Shown here: piece by piece, positions 24,061-36,199 of the stretch
How positions within the stretch are numbered: the first letter of the stretch is position 1
Layout: each line of letters begins with the position of its first letter
Origin: Pseudoscleropodium purum
Taxonomy: Eukaryota; Streptophyta; Bryopsida; Hypnales; Brachytheciaceae
NCBI GenBank assembly: GCA_963969395.1
Contig: OZ017796.1
Span: 43,948,243-44,012,242 of the forward strand
Length of the DNA: 64,000 nucleotides
Direction of reading: 5' to 3'
Program-made: the position numbers and the translations under genes
The notes under the pieces: generated by a model
Told to the model about the DNA's origin: nothing
What the model saw: the letters and a program-made list of their open reading frames with translations, nothing else
Database searches by the model: none

Positions 24061-24341
24061 GCCCAAGGCTTGTTTTGAGCTTTTTGGAATTTACTCTACA
24101 CTAAACAAACTGCCAACATTATGATAAGTTTTATCAATTTTTTTTTAATTGTAAGCGCAAAAATTCAAATTAGATATGTTAAAGATTTCATAGGAAAGGA
24201 AAACGCAACAATACACTTTACGTAGTGAAAGATTATAATGTTTGACCATAAGGGTGTTAAAACTATTAAAGTAATGTGAAGTCCTTCAATCCTCTTTTCA
24301 CAAGTCAAATCTAGAGAGTTGGTGAGTAAAAAAATATGAGG

Positions 24342-25259
24342 TTAACCCTAAAGTTCTATGACTAGTTCTGTTTTATCGAAAACACTTAGAAATTGTCATT
24401 TTCAGTACAAGTAAAAAAAATTTGAAAAAAAACTTTTTTCCGCATATGTAACTATAGAATCTTGTAGTACAATAAATTGAGAACATGTATTGCAAATTCC
24501 AAAAATTTCCACCACATGGATTGCTAAAAATAAGCATTCAAATTTGCTTAAATCATTTTTTTGGCCGTGCAAAAAGAAGAGCACCTACACTTCACATGCT
24601 CACATTTCTACAAAAAAATTGTTCAAAATGGTCATGCTTCTCTGAATTATTTTTCCTAGACAAGTTGGTCACATTCTTGAAATGATTAAGATCATTTGGA
24701 ATTTTACAACATATAGAAAAAAAATAGTAAATATGTAGTAGTAGATAATGATTCAAAATACTAGATTATTAAGAATTAAATTATGGAATTGAAAAATGCT
24801 AATTCTAGTAGTCAAAATGTTGTAATAAAAAATCTATATCCTATGATTTTATTTTTTTCTAAAAATATTGAAAATTGAAAAAGATAAAGTATTTCAAAAT
24901 TTATTTTAGAGTTGGAAATCCATAATTGCCTGCAAACAAAAAGTCCCAATAAATTTTGGCTCATTGATCAAAGTAGAGTATTTCAAAGCTTTATATGAAT
25001 ACAAAACTTTAGAAAACCAATCAAAAATTATTTATTTTAATCTATTCAATTTGCCTATTTATAAAAAACAAAAAACATATTAGGTTATAACTTTTGACTC
25101 CTATTTCTAAATGTCATAAAATTTAGTGCATATGAAAGATATTCCTTGTCCTCACCTTCTATTAAAATTTGGGTCAACAATGTGAAAATCTCTAATTACA
25201 TGCAATAGCCCAAATTCTTTTTGTAACGAGAAAATGTAGCTTGGTCCTTTACAAGTTAA
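24342..25259 (+). mobile_element. TTAA-flanked piggyBac-like non-autonomous element (copy 1)
   Basis: Starts TTAACCCTAAAG and ends with CTTGGTCCTTT then AAGTTAA. The interior matches copies 39006-39920 and, inverted, 43098-44043. TTAA at both ends plus CCC termini are hallmarks of piggyBac-type elements. The interior codes for nothing recognisable. Confidence 0.7.
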
Positions 25260-25585
25260 AGGGCCTAATAGGTATAACCCAAATCAATTTATGGCTTCCT
25301 CAAATCTACTCTATAAATTTTTCTCCAAAATTTAGCATACTTGAAGCTCATTTCCAAGAGCTTCTAATACTATGGGAAGTCAAGATTGCAATGGGTACCC
25401 TTGCTCAAAATTTTGTATAGAAAAATCATGATCATTTATTTGCAAGATCAAATTTTTTATGCTAAAACTAGATTCAAAGAGGGACTTTTCAAAGATATAG
25501 ACTCTTAAAGAACAAACTTGGTTATGTTTTATTTAACTTCAAAGTTCTGCATACACCAATTTTTTGTGCCTCGCACATTTAGGGG

Positions 25586-25700
25586 TTAATCACTAAAGGT
25601 TTTTCACTATATTTTCATCTAAAACACTCTAACAATGCCATTTCCTATACAAGAACCATGCAAATTTTGTACTTCATAATTGTATTATCCAATATCCAAA
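25586..25700 (+). repeat. Fragment of a TTAA element, left end
   Basis: TTAATCACTAAAGG, then a part ending CAATGCCATTTCCTATACAAG, aligns with the first 110 bases of the copies at 24342 and 39006. Confidence 0.5.
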
Positions 25701-27967
25701 TATACCATACTTTAAGTAAAAATTTAGAAATTGAAGGAGTAGTACTTAATGATACCATTTGTTAAAATGACAAAGTTTCAAAATTTATATTTATTCACAA
25801 AAAAAATGGCCTAAAATCTGACACAATAATGACAATATGAATAGACTTCATTATCCTATTTACTTTTATGACTTTATATGATCCTTCAATGTTTTCAAAC
25901 TATTTCAATACCGGACACTTCACTATATTATCAAATTCTATCTCTTCATACATTCTTACTAAACATAATTCTCCGGTTACATAGTCTTGAACTTCTTTCA
26001 CGTTGCACTTCAAAAGAAGGCAGGGTTGAGCATAGCATGTCCTTTCTAATTCATTATCTTTTTCCATTTGTATTGAAATGTTGCAGAACCATTCTTTTCC
26101 ATGGAAAGATGATGTTGCATGAATAAACGTTGGAGTTGTTTCAAATCTCGAGCTTTGACCATGGCATAGAGCTAAAGATCTATAAACTTATACTATCTAC
26201 AAGCATAATCATATAATGGTGCAATTTTAATTCTAGTATTCATATAGATTTTTATTATTAGGTTTAAAATGTATACTGCGAAATTGAAATATATACTTAA
26301 GTCATTTGTGTACAAACAAACCTCGCCTCCTATCATGTGATTTTGGTGTAGGTGAGTCTCTAAACAAATATTTAAATTTGTAACAATGTCTTCTTGTGAA
26401 ATTAAGTTCATGATTTGTTGTTCTTGGAGGATTATTGTCTGAGGAAATCATTATCGATTGTTAGAAAACTACATGAATTAAAAGATAGGATCCATTTAAT
26501 TTAAAAGTCGAAAATTTTATATAATATATAGGGATACTATAGAGTTCATGAAATTCTACATATTCTATTATATGTAAATTAGGCTAGAACATCATGTAGT
26601 AGGAATTTGTATTAATAAGTTTGCCTTTACAAATAGGGGTTGTGCAAATTTTTAATATTACAATGAGTATAGATGTGGATAGATGATTTCATGTAGATGT
26701 TCAATTGGACACAATCACATGAATCTACAATAAAAAGTACTTGATTGAGATTATACTATGGTACCAATAGTGTATATATCAAAAAAAGTTAATTGCAATT
26801 ATAAGACATTGACCATTGGTGACATAAATTGTCACATTGCACAAGTAGGGAGGTTTACCTTAGCGGGTTCAATGAATTGAAAATTGTACAACACAAGGAT
26901 AGAATTTATAGTCCATTTAACTTCAATCTTTGAAGCCATATTTGTTAAACACATTCATATTGAATGGAATGTTCATGGAATAGCTTGAATGGGGATTCTG
27001 AAGTGTTCAATGGTAAATTTGAAACTTTGAAAGAGGTTGTTTTAGAAGAGGAAAAGTTCAAAACTACCAATTTTTGATGCGTTGTCTAAAATAAAAAATT
27101 AATTTTTTTTTGAATTCCAACCGTATAAAAATGTATTAAACAAATAAAGCAATGTGTGGAAAAAATTCAATCCATTTGATCACATAGATTGAAAGATTAT
27201 AACTTTTGAAGTGAGAGAATTTTTTTTTTTTCAATCTTATGAAACAGGGTAAGCAAACTTTAAGCCCTCTTGAAGTAAAATTTTTTCTCTATACAAAATG
27301 ATGATTTTGACCATTCATAAGTACATGTTGTTAGGTTCATTCTTGAAAAAAATTCAAAAGCAAATATAGAGCCTAGCTTACTATAAATCAATCTGCAATG
27401 AAAGGAGGTAAAGTGCATTGGTAATATACTAGTCTTTTTTGATGATTTTTGATGCAATGAGGAAATTATTTACTTGAAATTCAAATGGTAAGAAATTAGA
27501 GAATAACATTTGGAATATGTGGAAAAAAATTCATGAACTTTAACATCACAAATTGCAAGATAATAGGGCTTTGAGTAAGAAAAAAATGTTTTTTTTGAAG
27601 TCACATAACTTTTTGATTTGTGAACCCAATTAGAAAAATAATTACATTTGAACCAGTAAGAGAATACATATTCACATCTTGTATTGAAATCCTATGAACA
27701 TTCAATCCAAATTGACTTTGTAGGAACCTACCCAAATTTTCAATTGTCTATTCAGTAGACTATTAGCCTTTATGGAGTAAAAATTATCACTTGATCAATG
27801 ACACTTGAATTAATTGATTATTGGTGGTTTTATGGTATAAACTCTATACATGTATAAATTAGAAGGGACAAAAAATAAGTTAATAAGTTTGGGTATGGGA
27901 AAAATTTGACACTTAATTTTCATATATAAGATAGCTCCACTTAAAAATTCACATGATTGAATTTATA
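25701..27967. other. AT-rich stretch without a recognised gene
   Basis: Only short AT-driven frames on both strands. No family motif or RNA gene seen. Confidence 0.5.
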
Positions 27968-28272
27968 GCCAATTTCATTAAAATGGCGGTATTTCGTTAA
28001 TTTGGTACTTCTAGTAGTTCAGACCATCTAATCTGAACTGTTATTCTTATACTAGAATCTATACCAATCCTAGATTTTAGAAATCTATTAGTTCCATAGA
28101 TATTTGAAATCTATACCAATCCTAGATTTTTCAGAATGCTCGGTCTAATATCTATGTTTATCTAAGATTTCTAAAATCTAGAAATGACCTAGATGTTAGC
28201 AATGTAAGTTTGTTTTAGATGTCATGGTGTGAAAATGGCACATAGATTACTGCCATTCTAATGAAATTCACC
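27968..28272. mobile_element. Second copy of foldback MITE family G
   Basis: Inverted ends (ATTTCATTAAAATGGCGGTA on the left, ACTGCCATTCTAATGAAATT on the right) and an interior rich in AATCTAGGATT-like words match the element at 10795-11100 in the opposite orientation. A clean target duplication is not visible, so this copy is older. Confidence 0.75.
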
Positions 28273-28657
28273 ATATTTACAAAAACCATAGGATATTGGA
28301 AATATGTTCCTCATAGATTTTAATGTAAAAATACGATCATCTTAAATACAAAAATTAAGGTAAATAGCCCCATACCAAATACCCTTTTAACTCAAGTGTA
28401 TACCTTAAATTACAAAGAGTGATCTCCCTGAGGATTCTTGATTGTGTGCGTGCACTTTCTATGAGTGTAGACAACTAAAGTTGTTTCATATTCAAATTTG
28501 TCAAAAAACCTACTAGAATGTATTTCCCAAGTTATAAAGATTGCAAAGCCATCCTTCCTTCTTCTTTTTTAATTTTTTTGAAATAGAATTACACATTTGA
28601 TATCTACATACCTTTATGTTTGCAACTTCGAAGTGTTCATATTCATGATTCAAAATA
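28273..28657. other. AT-rich stretch without a recognised gene
   Basis: Nothing supported. Confidence 0.5.
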
Positions 28658-29262
28658 CTAATAAATATATACATAGCACAACACATTTAAAACTCTTTTT
28701 TCATGTACCTTGTCCAATGTTGCATTCTTCCTAATTGAACAAGAAAAAACTCTATTGCTTATTGCATCCTTCTTCAAAGCCTCAAGTCTTTCATTATATT
28801 TTACAATGTGATCAAGGAAATTCTTTCTATTGCTTATCTTATAACATACTTTCACAATAGCTATGTGAAGATGCTCATACATATTTGTACAATATTCCAC
28901 TAGAGCACCGGATTGTTTAATTGAAGTTGCATAACATTTTATATTATAAGATTTTATCAAACTAAAATTTGATTTTTGCCACATTCCTAAATGCATTCTA
29001 AATAACTCAACAATCCCACATAAAATATGTAGTTTTCTATGGTCATTGCAATATAAAAAGTATTGAAAGTACATTTTTACACTTTCATGTTATAAACAAC
29101 AATACATTTCACTTCTATATTTGTGATTTTAAATTGAAAGACACTTTTGTCATACTTACCTTCTCATAGAATTTTCCATAAATATCATCTTATCTTCATC
29201 AAATTCTCTTTGATGGCAAGATACTTCATACCATTCCAAAAAGCTCACAAGAGCTTAAAAAA
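28658..29262 (-). pseudogene. Plavaka-like DNA transposase C-terminal relic
   Basis: A 138-codon minus-strand frame (29074-28658) contains Gly-Ala-Leu-Val-Glu-Tyr-Cys-Thr, then Tyr-Glu-His-Leu-His and Ser-Asn-Arg-Lys-Asn-Phe, and Asn-Glu-Arg-Leu-Glu-Ala. As I recall the family, this resembles the conserved C-terminal box of Plavaka-type (CACTA-Mirage-Chapaev superfamily) transposases: Glu-X-Leu-His, Ser-Asn-Arg-Lys-Asp-Tyr, then a basic end. Upstream, 29260-29161 encodes Glu-Trp-Tyr-Glu and meets a 5' splice site (GTAAGT) at 29159, which suggests a spliced gene. No catalytic residues are in view. Moderate confidence only. Confidence 0.4.
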
Positions 29263-29499
29263 AAATTGGCCCTAATCCCAACAAACAAGATACAATAACC
29301 TACACACAAAAGAGTTTGTTTGGATTAGATACTAAATGAAAATAGTTGAACAATGTGAAAATTACTTTATAATATTTGAATATGATGCAATTACTCTAAA
29401 TGATTTTAATGTAATGAACATTGAAGTTATTATTCTTACATAATAATGTGATAAGAAAATAAAATTAAATGTGGAAAAACTTAATGTACAGTACATTCA

Positions 29500-30200
29500 A
29501 AACAATTCTTAGTTAAGGATATTGTTGCAACCAATATGGCAATAATACCAAATTTTTTAGTATTGCATCAATACTACAAATAAATAGAATTGCATCAATA
29601 TTGCAACAATCAAAATTGTTGCAATATTGCAACATCAACTAATTTTTTAGAATTAAATAGCTACAAATTTTGTACTACATCAATATTGCAAAAACACTGA
29701 ATTTTTCAATAATGAGTAGCTATCTTTTGTATATTGCATTAGTATTGCATAGTAGGGAAACTACATTAGCATTGATGCAATACTATTGCAATGGGAGGGT
29801 GCTTTCCTAATGAGTTACCTACTACTGCTACTAGAACGTGTTTCATCCATTTCTTCATCTAGTGTATAAATGGATGGTGATAACATCAAGAAAAAATTAT
29901 AAATTGAAATAATATTGTTTCAATATTGTAGCAGTAATGAAACAAACCTTTCACAGTCTAGTATTGTTGCAATTTAAAACAATACTTATTTCAATTAAAA
30001 AATGTTTTTATTGATGCATTTTTGAATTTGTATCACAATTCTATATGATTCAATAAAGTTTCAATATGATTATTTTTATTTTGTTCAATGAATGTATTGA
30101 TTTTTTGCAATTAACATTTCAAAATTGTTTTTTAATTGCTATTATTATGAGACAATATTGCAACAATATTGTTTCAATTCAAAGTGCACCAAAAGTCTAC
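29500..30200. repeat. Degenerate repeat rich in TTGCAACAATATTG words
   Basis: Short direct and inverted variants of ATTGCAAC and CAATATTG recur dozens of times here, as they do at 23500-23760 and 32190-32720. It looks like decayed copies of one AT-rich repeat rather than a gene. Confidence 0.5.
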
Positions 30201-30339
30201 ATTTTAACAATCCTAAATGTTTTGTAGTTGTAAATTGCAAGAATTTTCATATGTAAAAAAGGGTTGGATTTGTCCATTTTCAAATATTTAATAACAATAG
30301 ATTGCAAGTACTTATAAATGTACAAAAAATATATCCTTA

Positions 30340-30560
30340 AGATAGGTTATTTGTTTTGTTTGATACGCTAAGATCAAACTTTCATTTTGCGCATTTAGTG
30401 GCATTCTTGGAACTGTTTGAATACTTTTAGCAAGGAGGGCTACACACACTTTGTTTTATCACATTTGGACTTACAGTATGATAGTTATTGAATTTCCAAG
30501 TTTTTATGAATTTGGAAATTGAATGAAATTATCTTTCAATTTTGAAAGTTGTTTTGAAAC
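30340..30560 (-). repeat. Reverse copy of dispersed repeat family R
   Basis: On the minus strand this matches the distal part of the repeats at 9925-10672, including the AAACAAAACAAATAACCTA-like end and TTCCAAGAATGCCACTAAA. Confidence 0.5.
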
Positions 30561-30654
30561 ACCAAGAAACAAAATCCAATAGTTTCCAAACACAAAAAAT
30601 AAAGCCCTTCTATTTTTTTTTATCATATCAAAAATTAGAAAATGACTTTTATTT

Positions 30655-31916
30655 TGATTTTGATTGTGGCAAAGGCACGGGGTATAGTTGTAACCATTGA
30701 AAAATGGCATTTTTTAATTCCGTTACAAAATATACTTAACAAATTGATATTTTGAATCATTTCCTATTTCTTTTTCAACCCCTAAAGGACCATTGTCCCT
30801 TTTGGGGGACAAATGGGATTTTGGGCACATACCTATGAGCTGAATTTTTGTACAGATTTTTTTTAATTTTATATTGAAGATAGAAAAATGGATAAGCTTT
30901 GTGGAAATATAATTTATTTCAATCAATTTTTGGAAACAAAAGTTATGCCTAAATAAGCTCAAAATAAGGAAGAAGAGGTAACAGAAAAATATTTCAAGTT
31001 TTTTTTGTTTTTTTTAATTTTTGATTTTCAAAGACTTTATGTTTGTATACATGGAAAGCTTTGATTCATTCCATTTGGATCTTTTACAAGAAATTTATGA
31101 ACAATCTTGTTTTTTGAGCAATTAGAACATCTTGAAAAAACCCTTGTAGGATTAATTTTTTAATATAATTTTTACAATTTAAAAAAAAGTTCATTTGACT
31201 TAGTTTTCTTGCTTGACTCTCAAATCAAATCTCTACAATAAATATCTAAAGCTCAAAGTTTTTAGTGCAAAAAAATAAAGTTAAAAAGGTTCAAAGTCAA
31301 ATAATCTAGTCATGCAATGTGTTGAAAAACATGTTTTATTAACTTTAAAAGAAAATATCTTGCACTTTGTGTAGTCAAAAATTTTGAATTTTTTTTTTAT
31401 GCATTCTTATACTAGTTAGGTGTAAGATCCTACGGTTAGATGTGTAAAAAAATAATTTTCCAATTTTTACTACTTGCTATAGAAATGGCAGTTTTGAGCA
31501 TTTTTCGCAAAAAAAAAAAGGCATGGGTCCTTTAGAGGTTAATACGTTGTATAATTTTAAATTATCTAAAAAATTTTAAGCATGTAACGAACTTGCCTTC
31601 AAGAATGAATTCAAAGAAGCACCACCAATGTGGACATTTTTTCATTTGAATGTGACCTTGTGAAGTGTAGCTACCTTCTTTTTTTGTGATGACAAAAAAA
31701 AAGATTTTTGTGAATTTAAATGCAAAAATGTTGTAATCCAGTGGAAATTTTTGAAATTTTTTCCACAACTTCTTAAACCAATGTCCTATAAGCTCCTATA
31801 TAGTTACATGTATCCTAAAATAAATTTTTTTCCTATTGAAAATGTGGTTCTTTTATAGGAAATGGCAATGTTAGAATGTTTTCAATCAAAACATAGTCAA
31901 AATTTTTATGGATTAA
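30655..31916 (-). mobile_element. TTAA element (copy 4), interrupted by another TTAA element
   Basis: The parts at 30655-30774 and 31543-31916 align end to end with 43560-44043. The break falls exactly at 30775-31542. The right end has decayed (GGATTAA in place of GGGGTTAA). Confidence 0.65.
30775..31542 (+). mobile_element. TTAA-flanked piggyBac-like element, subfamily B (nested copy)
   Basis: Begins TCAACCCCTAAAGGACCATT (one base from TTAA) and ends GGTCCTTTAGAGGTTAA. The interior, with TTTTGGGGGACAAATGG, matches 40039-40963. Its insertion splits copy 4. Confidence 0.75.
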
Positions 31917-32475
31917 ATAAGATACTAAAATTGTGTAATTTTTAGGTAGTATATTAGATGAGTCTTGAATGTCATTGATATAGTGAGTCAAATGTGACAA
32001 CTTGGTAACTTAAGCCATGTGAAAACATTAAAGCCTCTTTCAACCATAATAAATTAAAAAATGTTGAGTTTGAAGCTAATACATAATTGAAATTAGTCTA
32101 TGGGGATGAAACTGTAAAAATGGTGTCATAAAGAGGTATGAGGTACAAAGAAAATTGTAAATTAAGTCGATTTGAACATTACGTTTTTTGGCAATACAAT
32201 TGCAGTAGTAAAACTATTCAATAATGATACAATAATGATTTTGAAATTTATATTACAACAATACACTCCTGTATGGGATTCAAGATAAATACTAATAATA
32301 ATCATACATTGCTTGTAATACAATTTTTAACCAAAAACAATTCTAAAACAATAAAACAATATTTAACAAAAAAATAGCAACAGTATTGCAACAGACCTAA
32401 ATCATTCAAAATTGTTGTTGTATTGCAATAGTAATGCCTATATACTCTTTCATTGCAATTTGGAACTGAAAAAAT
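31905..32475 (-). repeat. Large dispersed repeat (family H), arm 2 of an inverted pair
   Basis: Reverse complement of 23485-24060, as described there. The arms are about 7.8 kb apart. Confidence 0.75.
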
Positions 32476-34836
32476 ATCAAAAAACTATGATAATTCAAAA
32501 ATGAAACAATATTGAAAAATTTAGATCTAGTTTTGATATTGCAATACGTTTGCTAACATAAATTACTACATTTTATTCAACTTCAATATTTTTGCAATAA
32601 CTCTAGAAAAGCAATACTACAACAAAAAATATTGTTTCAATACTACAATTTGGTTGAAACAGTCTTGACTTTGTACTCCAAACAAAAGTAATTTGCAACC
32701 GCATTGTTTTAGTATTGTTTCAATTGTTTTCACTTTCCCGATGAATTCACCCACTCATTTATATAAATGACTTGTTCACAATGACTTCACGGCCTCAAGT
32801 TGTTCTACAAACATTCTTGTTTGGATTGACTCCTATGCACTCATTTTTTGTAGTCATTTATACCCCCAATTTCTTGTAGATCTACCCAATTTCCACCTTT
32901 ATGCAACTCCTATCTCTCTCCACCTAGCCAATGACTCTCTACAATTTAAACTAAATTCTATTTTAGAGATACTAAGCGAGATTATCCCAATCTCTTAGGA
33001 GGAATGGTTTTAGTTGGTTAACAACATGATAGTCAAATTCACTCCCTAAAAAGTAATTAGACAATGCACAATTATAATTAGCAAGGTCCAATATGCTTAG
33101 TTTCAAATTAAGATCAAATTCAACGATATATCCTATTGTGAAAGTGCAAAGCTATTGTCAATTGCAAAGTTTGTATCAATACAAAAATTTATTTTAAGTG
33201 GAAATTTTTATTATAGTGTAAATTGATATTTTAGCATGCATGATTTAAAAATACAACGACTTTGGTTAATTGGTGCACACATACTAATAGGATAAATTAG
33301 TGTAATAGATGTAAAAAAAAATGGAGAATAACTTGATAGATGATTCAAGTAAATCCTCATATTGAAGAAATGAGAATGTACCTATATAAGGTAGGCATTG
33401 TTGCCCTTTAGTTGATGCATACATTTAGAATTATTTTGATTTATATTTAGTTTTATGCACTGAAGTGGCAATTACATGCATTTCAATCACTCGTTTTTAG
33501 AGGGGGGGAAAAAAGACATTATAGATGGTAAAAAAACAAACATATAGCTTTCTATTATTGTTCATGAAGAAGACTATTCTTACTCATTTAGATAACTAAT
33601 GTGGCTATTGTTTAGAATAGGGAATTCCAAGCTAAAGTGCATTTAGAAGATAGATTGAAAATTTAGCCATAGATAGATTTTGATTGCAAGAGTCCAATTA
33701 ATCATAGAATACCAAGTTGGTCATGCATAAGACAAATCATCCCTTTTGATACTGTATAAATCATTTACCTAAAAGAACCTTAAAGCACTCATTAGAGGTC
33801 AAACTATTGTACAAAACCTCCCCTTTCCACACAAAATTCTAAAGATGAACATTTGCACTTATGACTTACGTAGAAGGATTCTGTCAACCATGGGTCACTT
33901 TTAGGCCACTACAAGGTTACAGGGTTACGCATGCTTCCAATGACACTATTGTTTACAATTTAATAGCGTTGACACTTTCGTCCAAGGACACCCTAAAGTA
34001 GGAGATGATACTCCAGCAGATACCATACACATTTGACTATTTCCCAACTTGCACTTGGACCGTACCGATTCAATTCAAAAGATCTGATACTACCCTCAAT
34101 TCGGAAACAATCAGTCTTTTCAATCATTCTTACTCAAAACAAAAACATTCCTCAATTGCATGTAAAGTTCTGCTGTCCGCCTTAAACTGTCTATGTAACT
34201 GTCATTCAATATTTAAATATGAAAGAGAAATGCAAGTCTCATATTCAAAGTTTACTCAAGTGTTTTGGACTCTTGTATACTTACGTGCAAGCTAATGCAG
34301 TTGGAATGGCATAAGCCAGTCCAGCAATGTCCCAACCCTGAAGTGTTTTTGGTACGTTGAAGGATTCAATATATGCCTCGGTGTTAACAAAGATATCAAA
34401 CAACAATGTCAGGTGTTTCAACGCATGACCAGAGTCACACAATTTGACTTAATATCAATAGACAACACTCTTGCGATGCACCATACTAAATTGTGATATG
34501 GTTGTCTTGTCAGCCAAAGACAATAAGAATAGCCAGATCCATTGCATTCGGTATACAGGAATGTCATTACGGCACATAACGGCAGATGATCCACTGTGGA
34601 TTGAAAACCCGAGAACAAAATCGACATGCTGTTCACGCAGAGGTTCGGTACTCAGGGTATTTTCCATAGCCATAAAACAATCCGACGATGTGAACGTCCA
34701 TGTCAGAGTTAATACCAGGGATACGTACAAAAACATATCATCGCACCTTTCTCTCAAACAAAGTCGAGACATTGCGACAGCACATCAGAGCAACAGTACA
34801 CACCGAAAGGCAACGGAAGCAGAATTCGAGACAATC
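32476..34836. other. AT-rich stretch, then mixed sequence downstream of LHCII gene C
   Basis: No family motif in any frame. From about 34000 composition is more balanced. Overlapping frames on both strands at 34418-34960 give no recognisable product. Confidence 0.5.
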
Positions 34837-34840
34837 AAAT

Positions 34841-34846
34841 TTTATT
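34841..34846 (-). terminator. Polyadenylation signal of LHCII gene C
   Basis: AATAAA on the minus strand, about 142 bases after the stop codon. Confidence 0.6.
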
Positions 34847-34987
34847 TCCATCCACAGAGGCATCGCTAAAAATGCGACAACCACAAGGGCAAACCAGGGG
34901 ATTGCAGAATGCCCAGTCGACCTCCACGGTACAACGGAAACGTCCTCGCGCCTGTCGGTGTAATTTCGACAGATTTCCTGGCAACAT

Positions 34988-35946
34988 CTAGCTGCCGGGG
35001 GTGAAGTTGGTGGCGTATGCCCAGGCGTTATTGGCCACGGGGTCAGCCAAGTGGTCGCTCAAGTTCTCGATGGGGCCCTTCCCAGTCACGATCGCCTGCA
35101 CGAAGAAACCGAACATCGAAAACATAGCCAAACGCCCGTTCTTGAGCTCTTTCACCTTCAACTCAGCGAACGCTTCGGGGTCGTCAGACAAGCCCAAGGG
35201 GTCGAATTGGCCGCCAGGGTAGATGGGGTCAGTCACATCTCCCAAAGGTCCTCCAGCTACTCGGTAGCCCTCAACGGCGCCCATCAAGATCACCTGAGAA
35301 GCCCAGATGGCCAAAATGCTCTGAGCGTGCACCAGGCTGGGGTTGCCCAAGTAGTCCAAACCCCCGCTTGCGAAGATCTGGGAACCGGCCTTGAACCAAA
35401 CCGCCTCGCCGAACTTGACGCCGTTCTTGGCCAACAGCTCGGGAGTCACGCACCCCAAAGCTCCCAACATGGCCCATCGCGCGTGGATGACCTCCAATTC
35501 CCTGTTTGCGGAGAACGTCTCGGGGTCAGCGGAAAGCCCCGCGGTGTCCCAACCGTAGTCTCCTGGGAACTCTCCGGTCAGGTAAGAAGGGGTGTTCTCG
35601 GAGAAGGGGCCCAACCACTTGGCGCGGTCAGCTCCGTACCTGCAAAAACATCAAGTCTCATCAGCATTTCTTTCCCCGACAACCGTAGCCAACCCACATT
35701 GTCCCCAAAACAGCAATCCGCGATTGCCCGATGTCCATAACACCCTCCTCACCAGGCAATTGAAAACTACAGATGAATACAATGTGATTGAGACCCCGCA
35801 ACCAGTACTCACCAGGGGCTTCCGCCGGCCTTGGCCATGGTGACGCGGGCCTTGCCTGCGCCCACCTGCCGGGAGAGCTCATTGACAGGCTTGAGCAGGG
35901 ACTGCCCAGCCAAGGCCGTAGAAGCGCAAGCGGTAGCGGCCGCCAT
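34988..35946 (-). CDS. LHCB: LHCII chlorophyll a/b-binding protein, gene C
   Basis: Exon 1 is 35946-35813 (ATG at 35944-35946), exon 2 is 35639-34988 (stop TAG), and the 173-bp intron lies between them. The 261-residue precursor differs from gene A at only two residues: Ala for Ser at position 3 and Ala for Thr in Asp-Pro-Val-Ala-Asn-Asn near the C-terminus. The intron and part of the 3' region are also nearly identical to gene A, although gene B lies between the two. All pigment-binding residues and the Trp-Tyr-Gly-Ala-Asp-Arg trimer motif are intact. It has a good TATA box and the conserved upstream block. Confidence 0.97.
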
Positions 35947-36048
35947 GTCGACAAGATCAGTGATACCAAGGTCCTATACACTGCACAATCAAGATTTTAG
36001 AAAATGCTGGCTAAAACTGCAGGTGAGATCCAAACGCAATGGCTGATA

Positions 36049-36058
36049 GCTTATATGC
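36049..36058 (-). promoter_or_regulatory. TATA box of LHCII gene C
   Basis: The minus strand reads GCATATAAGC about 105 bases upstream of the start codon. Confidence 0.6.
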
Positions 36059-36114
36059 AGTCGCCGTTGCTTCGAGAGACCATACAGCCAAGTCTGATCG
36101 AGGTGGGATAGAGA

Positions 36115-36183
36115 CGATTGGGTGGGGTGGTGCACATGCGTAGGATTGGCCCATCCGTGGATTTCTTGGATGGCTGATTTCGC
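36115..36183 (-). promoter_or_regulatory. Conserved LHCII upstream block, gene C copy
   Basis: Matches gene B almost base for base: GATTGGGTGGGG, then TGCACATGCGTAGGATTGGC, CCGTGGATT and CTTGGATGGCTGATTT. It lies about 60-130 bases upstream of the TATA box, a usual distance for light-response elements; that role is inference. Confidence 0.75.
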
Positions 36184-36199
36184 TTCTGGAGGTGGCGGG

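Noticed and set aside
29500..30200. CRISPR-like array of short repeats
   Set aside because: Repeat units are degenerate, with irregular spacing and both orientations, in a plant nuclear context.
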